Below, piece by piece: positions 7,515-15,784 of a stretch of 64,000 nt of DNA. This stretch comes from Paenisporosarcina quisquiliarum (GTDB lineage Bacteria; Bacillota; Bacilli; Bacillales_A; Planococcaceae), in contig NZ_JAMKBJ010000012.1 in the NCBI RefSeq assembly GCF_027563315.1, forward strand, positions 24,726-88,725. Reading direction: 5' to 3'. The notes beneath the pieces are model-generated. The model did not search any database. It worked only from the letters and a program-made list of their open reading frames with translations, and had not been told where the DNA came from. The position numbers and the translations under genes were made by a program. Within the stretch, counting starts at the first letter, position 1. Each line of letters begins with the position of its first letter.

Positions 7515-9317
7515 TCAATTCCTTTTCAATCGCACTAACGAAAATGCACCATCAATGCCTTGCAAAGACGCTTCAAAAGGTTCCACTGAATAATCCAATA
7601 GCAGTTGTTGGGACGCAGGATTTCTTACTAAATCCTGATAACCCCGCTCACTTATGACGATGTCGTCACCTGTACTTTGGTTTTGGATCCGCGCTGCCAT
7701 ATTAACGGTGCGACCAAAATAATCGAGGATGTCATTGGCATTAACGGCAATGACGGGACCGCTGTAGAAGCCTAATTTGATCGAAATCGGCTTAGATAGC
7801 GAAGCATTTAACTCAGCTACATTGGACTGAATTGCGTGAGAAGCTTTTAATGCCAAAGTATCTTCATAAAAACCGGCCATCACGGAATCTCCAATGGTCT
7901 TAATAATGGCACCGCGATGAGCTTGTATATGTTGTTTTAAATAATCAAAGTGCTTTTTCACATCAGAATAGGCAAGAGCGTCACCGATTGCTTCGTACAA
8001 TTTAGTGGAGCCTTTCAAATCCGTAAATAAAATCGTCATTTCACCAACACCAATTTGCTGGTCAGGTGATAGAACTTCCGTTGCAAATAAATCTCGGAAT
8101 AACTGTAGCGATGTCACTTCCCGGGCGGTCAATGCAAATGAATCCCATTCCGTCTCTTCCAGGGCAACGACAATTTCATGTTGCGCTTGATTGAAAATAT
8201 TCACTTCATCCACACATTTCATCGTCACTCGATTAAATCCAGACTCCGTATACATCAAAGTTGCATCCTCAGCAGGGGATTCGTCTTCGAATTCCACACT
8301 ATGATTAAATTTCACAACGCGAAGTCGCAACTCCTGTGGCCATCGTGACAGGTCCATCGTGCGGCGTTCACCCGGTGGAATGCGCAATTGTGAAACGACA
8401 TGAGGAGAATTCATCGGTCCGTTCAGACAAAATAATGTCTCATCCGTCTTCCGAATGGAAGGGTTGATGACGAACTGCATTTCCACGTAGCGATCGAAAT
8501 TCATTTCGAAATCCACACCACATAAATCGCAATGTACCGTATTATTCAATTGTTTCAAAGAAGTGGTTTGTTCTTTTGGCACACGGCAGTTCGGACACAT
8601 TAAGCTCCATTGCTGATTCAAAATACCAGCTTTCGTTGCAAGCAAAAACAGTTCAATCGTTTCGCGTTTTGAATATCCACGATCATGTGCCCATTTCAGA
8701 GGCTTTAGGTGACTCACTTCATCGTCGGTATGCGTGCGAATCATATGTAATAGGCTATGTATCATTTGTTCGTTTGAAAATGTTGCACGAAGACGCTCTG
8801 CCAGCAAGTTGAGTCTGTCTGCATTCACAGAAACAGCCTGTTTTTTCTGAGGTCTTGGCTCGTCCGAAGATTTATTTTCCTGAAAAGCTAGGGAGTAAGG
8901 AAAGATTCGTCGAAGTTGAGGAATGATCACCGTTTTTAATACGACTCTTCCAACAACATTACGAATGGTGAAATCAGAATCCAGAATAAGGCGGGTGCGA
9001 TTGGGCGTGACACGTTCCATTCTGACCGTCCATAAGGCACGAGAAACAGGGCCAACTGAATAGATTCTTTCAATCACATAATGGGAATTTTTAACCCACT
9101 CAAATGCATGTTCACGCCACTCCGTTTTGATGAGACCGAATGCTTTTGCTTCGGCATTTCGGTGCAAAACATTGCTGTCGTATGAAAAGGTCGAAAATTG
9201 AACAGGGAAAAGTCCGATGTAATCGTTCAGATGATTTGTATCGGAGAGCAATGTCCACAGTTCTTCAATCGACAAGTCAAATTCTCGTTCTTCATGAAAT
9301 AGAACAGTGTTGCTCAT
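7515..9317 (-). CDS. Class III adenylate/guanylate cyclase with SRPBCC-like and DUF5939-like regions
   Basis: 600 residues. Residues 1-145 resemble a START/SRPBCC ligand-binding fold (FDLSIEELWTLLSDTNHLNDYIG). Residues 175-385 match the cyclase-associated DUF5939 region and contain a CxxC...CxxC zinc ribbon (Cys241, 244, 263, 266). Residues 425-600 are a class III nucleotide cyclase with ILFTDLKGST (metal Asp433), IIKTIGDSVM (metal Asp477) and GRTVNMAARIQ (transition-state Asn and Arg). It should make cAMP or cGMP in the cytosol; no membrane segment is present. Its ATG lies 2 nt after the stop of the GAF-HD-GYP gene, so the two are one operon. The substrate and the ligand of the first domain cannot be read from sequence. 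Confidence 0.9.
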   Translation of the reverse strand: MSNTVLFHEEREFDLSIEELWTLLSDTNHLNDYIGLFPVQFSTFSYDSNVLHRNAEAKAFGLIKTEWREHAFEWVKNSHYVIERIYSVGPVSRALWTVRMERVTPNRTRLILDSDFTIRNVVGRVVLKTVIIPQLRRIFPYSLAFQENKSSDEPRPQKKQAVSVNADRLNLLAERLRATFSNEQMIHSLLHMIRTHTDDEVSHLKPLKWAHDRGYSKRETIELFLLATKAGILNQQWSLMCPNCRVPKEQTTSLKQLNNTVHCDLCGVDFEMNFDRYVEMQFVINPSIRKTDETLFCLNGPMNSPHVVSQLRIPPGERRTMDLSRWPQELRLRVVKFNHSVEFEDESPAEDATLMYTESGFNRVTMKCVDEVNIFNQAQHEIVVALEETEWDSFALTAREVTSLQLFRDLFATEVLSPDQQIGVGEMTILFTDLKGSTKLYEAIGDALAYSDVKKHFDYLKQHIQAHRGAIIKTIGDSVMAGFYEDTLALKASHAIQSNVAELNASLSKPISIKLGFYSGPVIAVNANDILDYFGRTVNMAARIQNQSTGDDIVISERGYQDLVRNPASQQLLLDYSVEPFEASLQGIDGAFSLVRLKRN

Positions 9318-9319
9318 CT

Positions 9320-10474
9320 TCAGTCTCCTGCACTTTCTTCGGAATATTTCGTACGTATTTCAAGGAATGTATCGAGGTTTTGGAAAAATAAATCAATCAA
9401 ATTGGGATCGAAATGCTTGCCACGTTGTTCCTCAAGATAGTTCAATACTTTTGGAATCGGCCAAGCGCGTTTGTATACACGCTCGCTGGACAAGGCATCG
9501 AATACATCAGCAATGGCAGTGATTCTGCCAAATATATGAATCTCAGTTTCTTTCAGCCCGTTAGGATATCCGCTACCGTCCCATTTCTCGTGATGTTCAT
9601 GTGCGATGATGGCAGCAGTCCGCAGTAATTCACGCTTCGAATGCTTAAATACATTGTAGCCAATGGTCGTATGTGTTTGCATCAAAGCAAATTCTTCTGA
9701 AGTTAAAGCACCTGGTTTTAACAAAATGGTGTCCGGAATGGCTACTTTGCCAATATCGTGCATCGGTGAAGCGTGCTTCAGCAATCTGGCTTGCATCTCT
9801 GGCACACCGGCTAATTTAGCTAGCTGATAGGAATACTTTGCGACACGCTTCACATGATTACCGGTTTCCTGTGAACGGCTTTCCCCGATTTCACCCATCG
9901 TTTCAATCATTTCTTTTTGCGTTTCAATTAATTCATTGCGTAACATGGAAGATTCCAATGACTTGCCAGAATAGGAGGCAGCCAATGTTAAAATCTCTAA
10001 ATCCCGCTCATTGAACGTTTCGCTTTCAGTCTGTTTATTTATTGCCTGGAAAGCGCCAATGACAATCCCTTCCGCATTGCGAAATGGAATGCACAGCACC
10101 GATTTAGTCCGGTAGCCAGTGGCTTGGTCAATCGCCGGATTGAACCGATCATCCGTATAAGCATCTTCCACAATAATGGATTGTCCAGTGGAAAAGCTGT
10201 GACCTATGAACCCACTTTCATCGGGAATGATAACAGGGTCTATCCCATGTGCTACAATAGTCCATAGTTGATGATTTTCCGAATTGTGAAGCCACACTGT
10301 GCAGCGATCTGCGAGAACAAGACGCTTCCCTAAATCGGCTAGAATCATGAGTAATTTATCTAAATCTGTTTCAGCAGTGATTTTCCCCATATATTCAAAA
10401 ATGACCGCAAGCAATTCTTCTGATGGCAGTTCGTTTTGAGCATGAGATTTAGGAGTTGAGTCATTTTTAAACAT
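9320..10474 (-). CDS. GAF and HD-GYP domain protein, probable cyclic di-GMP phosphodiesterase
   Basis: 384 residues from ATG 10474, preceded by GGAAGGA at 8 nt; the longer in-frame start at 10546 has no ribosome site. A GAF domain (about 20-175) contains CTVWLHNS, SGFIGHSFSTGQSI and KSVLCIPFRN. An HD-GYP domain (about 195-375) has HDIGKVAIP, the second His set in HHEKWDGSGYPNG, and DVFDAL. All metal ligands expected of an active phosphodiesterase appear present. Cyanobacterial and phosphodiesterase GAF domains often bind cyclic nucleotides, so the adjacent cyclase could supply the ligand; that is inference. The operon is divergent from the DUF3307 gene across a 16-bp palindrome. Confidence 0.9.
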   Translation of the reverse strand: MFKNDSTPKSHAQNELPSEELLAVIFEYMGKITAETDLDKLLMILADLGKRLVLADRCTVWLHNSENHQLWTIVAHGIDPVIIPDESGFIGHSFSTGQSIIVEDAYTDDRFNPAIDQATGYRTKSVLCIPFRNAEGIVIGAFQAINKQTESETFNERDLEILTLAASYSGKSLESSMLRNELIETQKEMIETMGEIGESRSQETGNHVKRVAKYSYQLAKLAGVPEMQARLLKHASPMHDIGKVAIPDTILLKPGALTSEEFALMQTHTTIGYNVFKHSKRELLRTAAIIAHEHHEKWDGSGYPNGLKETEIHIFGRITAIADVFDALSSERVYKRAWPIPKVLNYLEEQRGKHFDPNLIDLFFQNLDTFLEIRTKYSEESAGD

Positions 10475-10530
10475 ATCGAAAATCCTTCCTGCCATAAAAC
10501 ATGGTTTGATTTTTATAGGAAATTGTTGGT

Positions 10531-10546
10531 ATGGTAATATTACCAT
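10531..10546. promoter_or_regulatory. Perfect 16-bp palindrome between divergent genes
   Basis: ATGGTAATATTACCAT is fully self-complementary and sits midway between the GAF-HD-GYP start (10474) and the DUF3307 start (10617). The position suits an operator for a dimeric repressor controlling one or both promoters. A chance AT-rich palindrome of this length is unlikely but possible. Confidence 0.5.
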
Positions 10547-10616
10547 AGGTTTAGTGAATCATATAGTATGGATAACTGACGCGAAGAGGATTTTTCGCCA
10601 TGTGGAGGAAGCTTGG

Positions 10617-10967
10617 ATGACGATATTCAGTTATTTGCTCATAGGTCATCTAATAGGCGATTTTTTGTTCCAAACCAGTTGGATGGCAAGGCTAAAGGCG
10701 ACTAAGTGGGTTCCTTTAATTGTTCATTGTATCGTTTATACAATGTCACTAATTGCTGTTGCGTTTTTAGGAGGCGGCTTGTTGCCGATCGGAGCAATCG
10801 TTCTTCTATTCTTTAGTCATTTGGTATTGGACAAACGCCTATTTGTTGCATGGTGGGTAAAACACGTCATGCGAACGGAAGGCCAGGAAACAAAATGGCT
10901 CTGCATAATGGTCGATCAGATTTTCCACGTAATTATTTTAGGTGTGATCGCACACTTTTGGTTTTAA
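10617..10967 (+). CDS. DUF3307 family membrane protein
   Basis: 116 residues with about three transmembrane helices. The motif HLIGDFLFQTSWMA near the N-terminus and later FFSHLVLDKR and VDQIFHVIIL are typical of DUF3307 (HLxxDFxxQ). The function is unknown. In other Bacillales the family often sits next to a SatD-type regulator, which is absent here. ATG 10617 follows TGGAGGAAG and is preferred over an upstream in-frame start at 10506 that overlaps the promoter region. Confidence 0.85.
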   Translation: MTIFSYLLIGHLIGDFLFQTSWMARLKATKWVPLIVHCIVYTMSLIAVAFLGGGLLPIGAIVLLFFSHLVLDKRLFVAWWVKHVMRTEGQETKWLCIMVDQIFHVIILGVIAHFWF

Positions 10968-10996
10968 CTAGATAGTGAAAAGGGGAACTTACACAC

Positions 10997-11575
10997 ATGA
11001 ATGAACAATCTTTATCAGTACGCGAAGCAATAATTCAACGTCGCTCGGTCAAAAATTTCAATGGACAACCTGTAGAACGCGAAACATTAATGACGGTTCT
11101 GGAAGATGCTAAATGGGCACCGAATCACGGAAATCGTGAACCATGGAGAGTGGTTGCGGCTTGTGGTAAAGAATTGGCCGATCTACATACAGTTTTGAGA
11201 GAGTTTGGCGTTACAAAGTGGAAAGATCTTTCTGAAGACGAGTTAACAAAACAAATGAAGAAATTTACTGCTCCGGGAGCTTATGCATTTGTCATTGTTC
11301 CAGAAGATGTACGCCAAAAAGAACGATTGGAAGACTATGCAGCTGCAAGTGCCTATATTCAAAATGCGCAATTATTGGCATGGGATTTGGGGATTGGCTC
11401 TTGTTGGAAAACACCACCATTCCTTGATGCTCCTAAATTCCGTGAAGCGCTAGGCGTGAAGCCGGGTGAACGCATCATCAGCATGTTGCAGTTGGGTTAT
11501 TTCGATGAAATGCCAAAAGCAAGACCTCGTAAAGAAGTAGACGAGTTCGTAACATTTTTCTCATCAAACAACTAA
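10997..11575 (+). CDS. Nitroreductase family protein (YdjA-like)
   Basis: 192 residues with the family landmarks: RRSVKNFN near residue 16 and WAPNHGNREPW near 40 for FMN binding, the ASAYIQNAQLLAWDLGIGSCW helix region, and LGYFDEMPKARPR near the C-terminus. Such proteins are cytosolic FMN-dependent NAD(P)H oxidoreductases that act on nitroaromatics or quinones; the physiological substrate is usually unknown. The gene is 29 bp downstream of the DUF3307 gene, may share its transcript, and ends at a strong shared terminator. Confidence 0.88.
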   Translation: MNEQSLSVREAIIQRRSVKNFNGQPVERETLMTVLEDAKWAPNHGNREPWRVVAACGKELADLHTVLREFGVTKWKDLSEDELTKQMKKFTAPGAYAFVIVPEDVRQKERLEDYAAASAYIQNAQLLAWDLGIGSCWKTPPFLDAPKFREALGVKPGERIISMLQLGYFDEMPKARPRKEVDEFVTFFSSNN

Positions 11576-11618
11576 AAAATCCCGGTTCATCGCATTATTT
11601 GCGAGAACCGGGATTTTC
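11576..11618 (+). terminator. Bidirectional terminator
   Basis: AAAATCCCGGTTC pairs with GAACCGGGATTTT, with an inner CGCA/TGCG pair. It separates the convergent nitroreductase and dipeptidase genes. Confidence 0.9.
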
Positions 11619-11626
11619 TTATTGCC

Positions 11627-13024
11627 TTATTTTTTCAAGTCTTGTGAAGTGAATTGTGCAATTTCATGATAGTAATCGCCAATTACGCGAAGACCTTGAT
11701 CAAAGTTTTCTAAATGGAAATGTTCATTTGGCGCATGGAAATTTTCAGAAGCGAGTCCGAAGCCCATAAGAACGACAGGGTATCCAAGGATTTCATCGAA
11801 AGCGGCAACAATCGGAATAGAGCCGCCACCACGAACATAAGCTGTTGGCACATTATATACTTTTTCATATGAACGACCAGCTGCTTGAATTGCCGGATGG
11901 TCAAATGGTGTGATAAATGGTTTGCCTTTATCAAACTCTGTTACTTCGACCGTAACTCCAACCGGTTTATGCTTTTCAATATGAGCTTTCAATTTCTCGA
12001 CGATTTCATCTGGATCTTGGTCAGGAACTAAACGACACGTGATTTTTGCGCCAGCTTCTGCAGGAAGTACCGTTTTAATACCTTCTCCAGAGAATCCACC
12101 GAAGACGCCATTGATTTCCAAAGTAGGACGCACCCATGTGCGCTCCAAGTGTGTATAGCCTTTTTCACCGAATAAAGCATTCACACCCAGTTCTTCTTTC
12201 AATGCTTCTTCATTAAAGTCCAGTGCAGCATAGGCAGCACGTTCTTCATCCGTTACAGCTCTGACGTTGTCGTAGAAACCTTCTACTTGGATGGTTCCTT
12301 CTTCATCGCGGAAAGAATCCAGCACTGCTACCAATGCATGAATCGCATTTTGTACGCTACCACCGTAAAGGCCTGAATGAAGATCACCCTTTGCGCCTTT
12401 AACTTCGATTTGAACACCAGTTAGGCCGCGTAAGCCGTAACATACCGCAGGTTTTCCTGGACCTTGCATGCCTGTGTCTGAAATGACAATGATATCAGCT
12501 GCAAGTTTTTCCGTATTCGCCTCAACATATTCTGGTAAGTTCGGGCTACCGATTTCTTCTTCGCCTTCAATACAGAATTTAACGTTCACAGGAAGCTTAC
12601 CTTCTGTTTGTAACAGCGCTTCTACCGCTTTCACATGCATATAAACTTGTCCTTTATCATCACTCGCACCACGTGCAAATAACTTATTGTCACGGACTTG
12701 AGGATTGAAAGGTTCTGATTCCCATAAGTTCAATGGGTCAACAGGTTGAACATCATAATGTCCATAAATTAAAAGAGTCGGTTTTCCTTCGGCATGCATC
12801 CAATCTGCATATACTACAGGATGACCTTTCGTTTCATCGATTGAAACGTTTTCCAATCCAACTGATTTCATCGATTCAGCTAACCATTCCGCAGCTGTTT
12901 TCATGTCTTCTTTATGATCGGATAATGCACTGATACTAGGAATACGCAAAAACTGTTTTAATTCCTCTAAATGCTCTTCGCGCTTCGTTTCAAAATACGT
13001 GTTCAATGATGATAAATGGCTCAT
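11627..13024 (-). CDS. M20 family dipeptidase
   Basis: 465 residues from ATG 13024, which follows GAGGGG; the in-frame start at 13072 lacks a site. Metal-binding motifs are in order: GHYDVQPVDP near 85, ARGASDDKGQ near 115, EGEEEIGSPN with the catalytic Glu near 150, and SDTG. The dimerisation lid and FHAPNEHF near the C-terminus complete the two-zinc active site. Members hydrolyse dipeptides or N-acyl amino acids in the cytosol. All active residues are visible. It is monocistronic. Confidence 0.92.
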   Translation of the reverse strand: MSHLSSLNTYFETKREEHLEELKQFLRIPSISALSDHKEDMKTAAEWLAESMKSVGLENVSIDETKGHPVVYADWMHAEGKPTLLIYGHYDVQPVDPLNLWESEPFNPQVRDNKLFARGASDDKGQVYMHVKAVEALLQTEGKLPVNVKFCIEGEEEIGSPNLPEYVEANTEKLAADIIVISDTGMQGPGKPAVCYGLRGLTGVQIEVKGAKGDLHSGLYGGSVQNAIHALVAVLDSFRDEEGTIQVEGFYDNVRAVTDEERAAYAALDFNEEALKEELGVNALFGEKGYTHLERTWVRPTLEINGVFGGFSGEGIKTVLPAEAGAKITCRLVPDQDPDEIVEKLKAHIEKHKPVGVTVEVTEFDKGKPFITPFDHPAIQAAGRSYEKVYNVPTAYVRGGGSIPIVAAFDEILGYPVVLMGFGLASENFHAPNEHFHLENFDQGLRVIGDYYHEIAQFTSQDLKK

Positions 13025-13189
13025 GGAAACCCCTCTTTTCGCAAAATTTCGTGAATGGAAATAGTATAGCACATTCTTTTCCTAGTTATATAGAGTGGGA
13101 AATGAGACATGTAAATTCGGAATATGATATGATAAGACTACTAGAAATTGAGCGGATTTTTTTGACTCATATAGGAGGAAATACGGTTA

Positions 13190-14449
13190 ATGGAATTTAT
13201 AGGTTTAGCCATTAGTTTAGTGTTGTCGTTTTTCTTTTCAGGCAGTGAAACGGCACTAACAGCAGTAAATAGGATGAAGGTCCAGCTTCGTGCTGAGCAA
13301 GGGGATAGGATGTCGCAGAAACTCCTCATGTTGATTGCGAAACCGGACCGCATGATTACAACGATTTTAATTGGGAACAATATTGTAAACATTGCAATGC
13401 CAACATTGTTGACATTGATTGCAATCAATTATGATTGGGACATTGCTATCGCAACGGCTGTTTTAACGATAATCATCATTATTTTTGGAGAAGTTCTTCC
13501 GAAAACGATTGCCGTGACATTCGCCGATCGTATCGCTTACATTGTGGCACCAATCATTGCTTTTCTTGTTCAAATTTTACGCCCGCTTACTTTCTTGATT
13601 GCGAAGTTTACGAATGTGTTCATTCGCATTATTTCAAAAGGGGCTGTAAAAGAAGCGACGCTGACGAAAGAAGAACTTCGTTCGATGGTAGATATCGCTT
13701 CAACTGAAGGTACTTTTGAAGAAGAAGAATCGGAACGTTTAAAAGGCGTTTTAGATTTCCCACATAAAGATGTACAAGATGTATTGGAAACTCACCGAAC
13801 GGAAATCGTCGGTATTCCAACGAATGCTACATATGAAGAAGTACGCGATGTCATTTTGGAACATTACTACACACGCTACCCTGTATATGAAGAAAGCATG
13901 GATCACATTGTCGGCATGTTCTATTCGAAAACATTGATTGAATGGTCAATGGACCCGACAATGGAGCTGGATGAATTAATTGACCGCGATCCATTGTTTG
14001 TTGTTCAATCAGTCAGCGTCGAAAAAGTCTTCAAACAAATGCTGGCGAAGAAGAAACATATGGCCATCGTTCTGGATGAGTACGGCGGGACACTAGGTAT
14101 CGTTACACACGAAGACATCATTGAAGAAATGATTGGTCAGGAAATCGAAGATGAATCAGATGAAGATGAAGACATTTTAGTCTATGAAATGACGGAACAT
14201 CGTCTCATTTGTCACGGTCGCCTGGAAATTGAAGACGTCAATGAAATGTTCAAAGTCGAAATTCCAAATGATCACGATACAATTGGTGGCTTTGTCCTTC
14301 AACAGTTAGGCCACATGCCAGATAGCGGCGAGCAGTTCAACTACGAAAATCTTCACTTTGAAGTAAACGAGATGGACCGCAACCGAATCATGCAATTAAC
14401 CATTACAATTAAAGAAACTAAAGACGAAGAAGTGCTGGATGACGAATAG
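13190..14449 (+). CDS. CNNM/CorC (HlyC/CorC) family transporter with CBS domains
   Basis: 419 residues. A DUF21 membrane domain (1-180) with FFSGSETALTAVNR and GEVLPKT is followed by a CBS pair (about 200-320, with HIVGMFYSKTL and LDEYGGTLGIVTHEDI) and a C-terminal CorC_HlyC domain (about 340-410, DTIGGFVLQQLGHMP). The family exports or regulates Mg2+ or related cations; CBS pairs bind adenine nucleotides. AGGAGG lies 10 nt before the ATG. The gene is divergent from the dipeptidase, and its last codons form the stem of its own terminator. Confidence 0.92.
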   Translation: MEFIGLAISLVLSFFFSGSETALTAVNRMKVQLRAEQGDRMSQKLLMLIAKPDRMITTILIGNNIVNIAMPTLLTLIAINYDWDIAIATAVLTIIIIIFGEVLPKTIAVTFADRIAYIVAPIIAFLVQILRPLTFLIAKFTNVFIRIISKGAVKEATLTKEELRSMVDIASTEGTFEEEESERLKGVLDFPHKDVQDVLETHRTEIVGIPTNATYEEVRDVILEHYYTRYPVYEESMDHIVGMFYSKTLIEWSMDPTMELDELIDRDPLFVVQSVSVEKVFKQMLAKKKHMAIVLDEYGGTLGIVTHEDIIEEMIGQEIEDESDEDEDILVYEMTEHRLICHGRLEIEDVNEMFKVEIPNDHDTIGGFVLQQLGHMPDSGEQFNYENLHFEVNEMDRNRIMQLTITIKETKDEEVLDDE

Positions 14450-14470
14450 TCATTCAGCTTTTTTTTTTTA
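14434..14470 (+). terminator. Terminator overlapping the end of the transporter gene
   Basis: GCTGGATGAC pairs with GTCATTCAGC around a short loop, followed by ten T. The left arm is within the coding sequence. Confidence 0.85.
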
Positions 14471-14655
14471 CGTTTCACATATGCTTTAGAGTTTGCAATT
14501 CAGTTGCTTCTGCGATTACACGTCATAGGGAAAATCTTGTTCCGAATTTCAGTCTTACACGTTTGTAAGTATTTTGAAAGTGAATCCGATAGAGCGTAAG
14601 GTTTGTTTTTGGCAAAATGAAGACAACAGCAAGAAATGAACGGAGGACACATCGG

Positions 14656-15201
14656 ATGAACGGACAATTGGAACAAGTGTATGAGGAATATAACCGTTAT
14701 ATATATCATTTATGTTTGAAACTGACACGCAATCAAACGGAAGCGGAAGATTTAATGCAGGAAGTATGGGTTAAAGTGGTCCGCTACGAATCATATGTTA
14801 AGGATGTTGATCATATCAAAGCTTGGTTGACGACCATTTGCATGAATACGTTCCGCGATCGTTACCGCAAAAATGTGCGACGCAGCAAACACGTGATGAA
14901 CCAACCAGATCAATTAGAAGTTCCCGTATTGGACTTAGTTCCATGTGATACGATGACGGCTGAAGATTTGTTGGAAAAGCATGACTTGTCGCAAATGGTT
15001 CAACAGAAAATTGGCGAATTGGATAATATCTATAAAACAACGGTCTTATATTTTTATGTCTATCAATATTCACTCGTTGAAATTGCCGACTTGATGAAAG
15101 TGTCAATCGGGACCGTTAAATCTCGTCTTTTCCGTGCAAAACAACGTTTGAAAGAAATGATGATTGCAGATACAACTGCTATTGAATATTTGCCTGCCTA
15201 A
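14656..15201 (+). CDS. ECF-type RNA polymerase sigma factor, no adjacent anti-sigma gene
   Basis: 181 residues. Region 2 shows YNRYIYHLCLKLTRNQTEAEDLMQEVW and HIKAWLTTICMNTFRDRYRK; region 4 shows TVLYFYVYQYSLVEIADLMKVSIGTVKSRLFRAKQRL. This is a standard two-domain ECF sigma that directs polymerase to stress-type promoters. ATG 14656 follows GGAGG with 9 nt spacing. ECF factors normally have a membrane anti-sigma gene next door; here the gene is followed by a terminator, repeats and an insertion sequence. An upstream motif that could be an autoregulated promoter is not clear to me. Confidence 0.9.
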   Translation: MNGQLEQVYEEYNRYIYHLCLKLTRNQTEAEDLMQEVWVKVVRYESYVKDVDHIKAWLTTICMNTFRDRYRKNVRRSKHVMNQPDQLEVPVLDLVPCDTMTAEDLLEKHDLSQMVQQKIGELDNIYKTTVLYFYVYQYSLVEIADLMKVSIGTVKSRLFRAKQRLKEMMIADTTAIEYLPA

Positions 15202-15208
15202 TGAAATG

Positions 15209-15239
15209 AAAACACAGTCCTCGCGACTGTGTTTTTTTG
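15209..15239 (+). terminator. Rho-independent terminator
   Basis: AACACAGTC pairs with GACTGTGTT around CTCGC, followed by seven T. Confidence 0.9.
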
Positions 15240-15252
15240 TGTAGAGGGAATT

Positions 15253-15277
15253 AAACAGGAGCGTAGCGAAAACAAAA
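15253..15277 (+). repeat. 25-bp direct repeat, left copy
   Basis: Contains AGCGTAGCGAAAACAAAA. The same 25 bases, with one difference, recur at 17138-17162 on the other side of the insertion sequence. Confidence 0.8.
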
Positions 15278-15314
15278 GTATCACAGAGCTATTTCTCATC
15301 AAGTCTACTGGATA

Positions 15315-15531
15315 ATGAGACGTGTTTGAGCGATAAAAGGTTCTGTATCATTAAATCTTTAAACCTGAATGGGAGCCTTCCGCTAATTCGCTCCAGACTC
15401 TTTTCTGTGAGTGACGAGTGCTCATAGTTTCTGCAAGTCAACTTGGCAATGAGACGTATTTGAGCGAAAAGTTCTGTATGAGCGATAAATCCTCAAAATG
15501 AGCGATAAATCTCCAGTGTGAGCGACAAACA
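15315..15531 (+). repeat. 20-bp tandem array with core TGAGCGATAAA
   Basis: The core occurs at 15479, 15499 and 15519 (exactly 20 bp apart; the last reads GACAAA), preceded by a variant at 15461. A longer module (ATGAGACGT, then TTTGAGCGA, then GTTCTGTAT) occurs twice, at 15315 and 15450. An inverted relative of ATGAGACGT lies past the insertion sequence near 17090. No gene is in 15240-15543. Confidence 0.8.
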
Positions 15532-15621
15532 CGCCTGACATACTCCCTGTCAAGTAGACACTATATAAACCGCTCGTTCATCTTTTGATCCAATTGATTT
15601 ACGTTGATGAGATATCCAATG

Positions 15622-15733
15622 GTAACTTGACTTGGAGCCTCTGCGGGCATGACTTAATCGCCAAGAAGCCAGTTTAAAGAAAACTGGCTAAGCCTGAAGA
15701 GGCTATCATGCCCGCCACTCCAAGTAAAGTTAC
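15622..15733. repeat. Long imperfect palindrome inside the insertion sequence tail
   Basis: Nested arms pair outward to inward: GTAACTTGACTTGGAG with CTCCAAGTAAAGTTAC, GCGGGCATGA with CATGCCCGC, and AGCCAGTTT with AAACTGGCT around a 4-nt loop. It occupies the noncoding 240 bp between the orfB stop and the left end. Confidence 0.8.
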
Positions 15734-15784
15734 TACACGTCATTCTCGTTTCCACGCTCGATTTCTTTCTGTTCGGAAATCACC

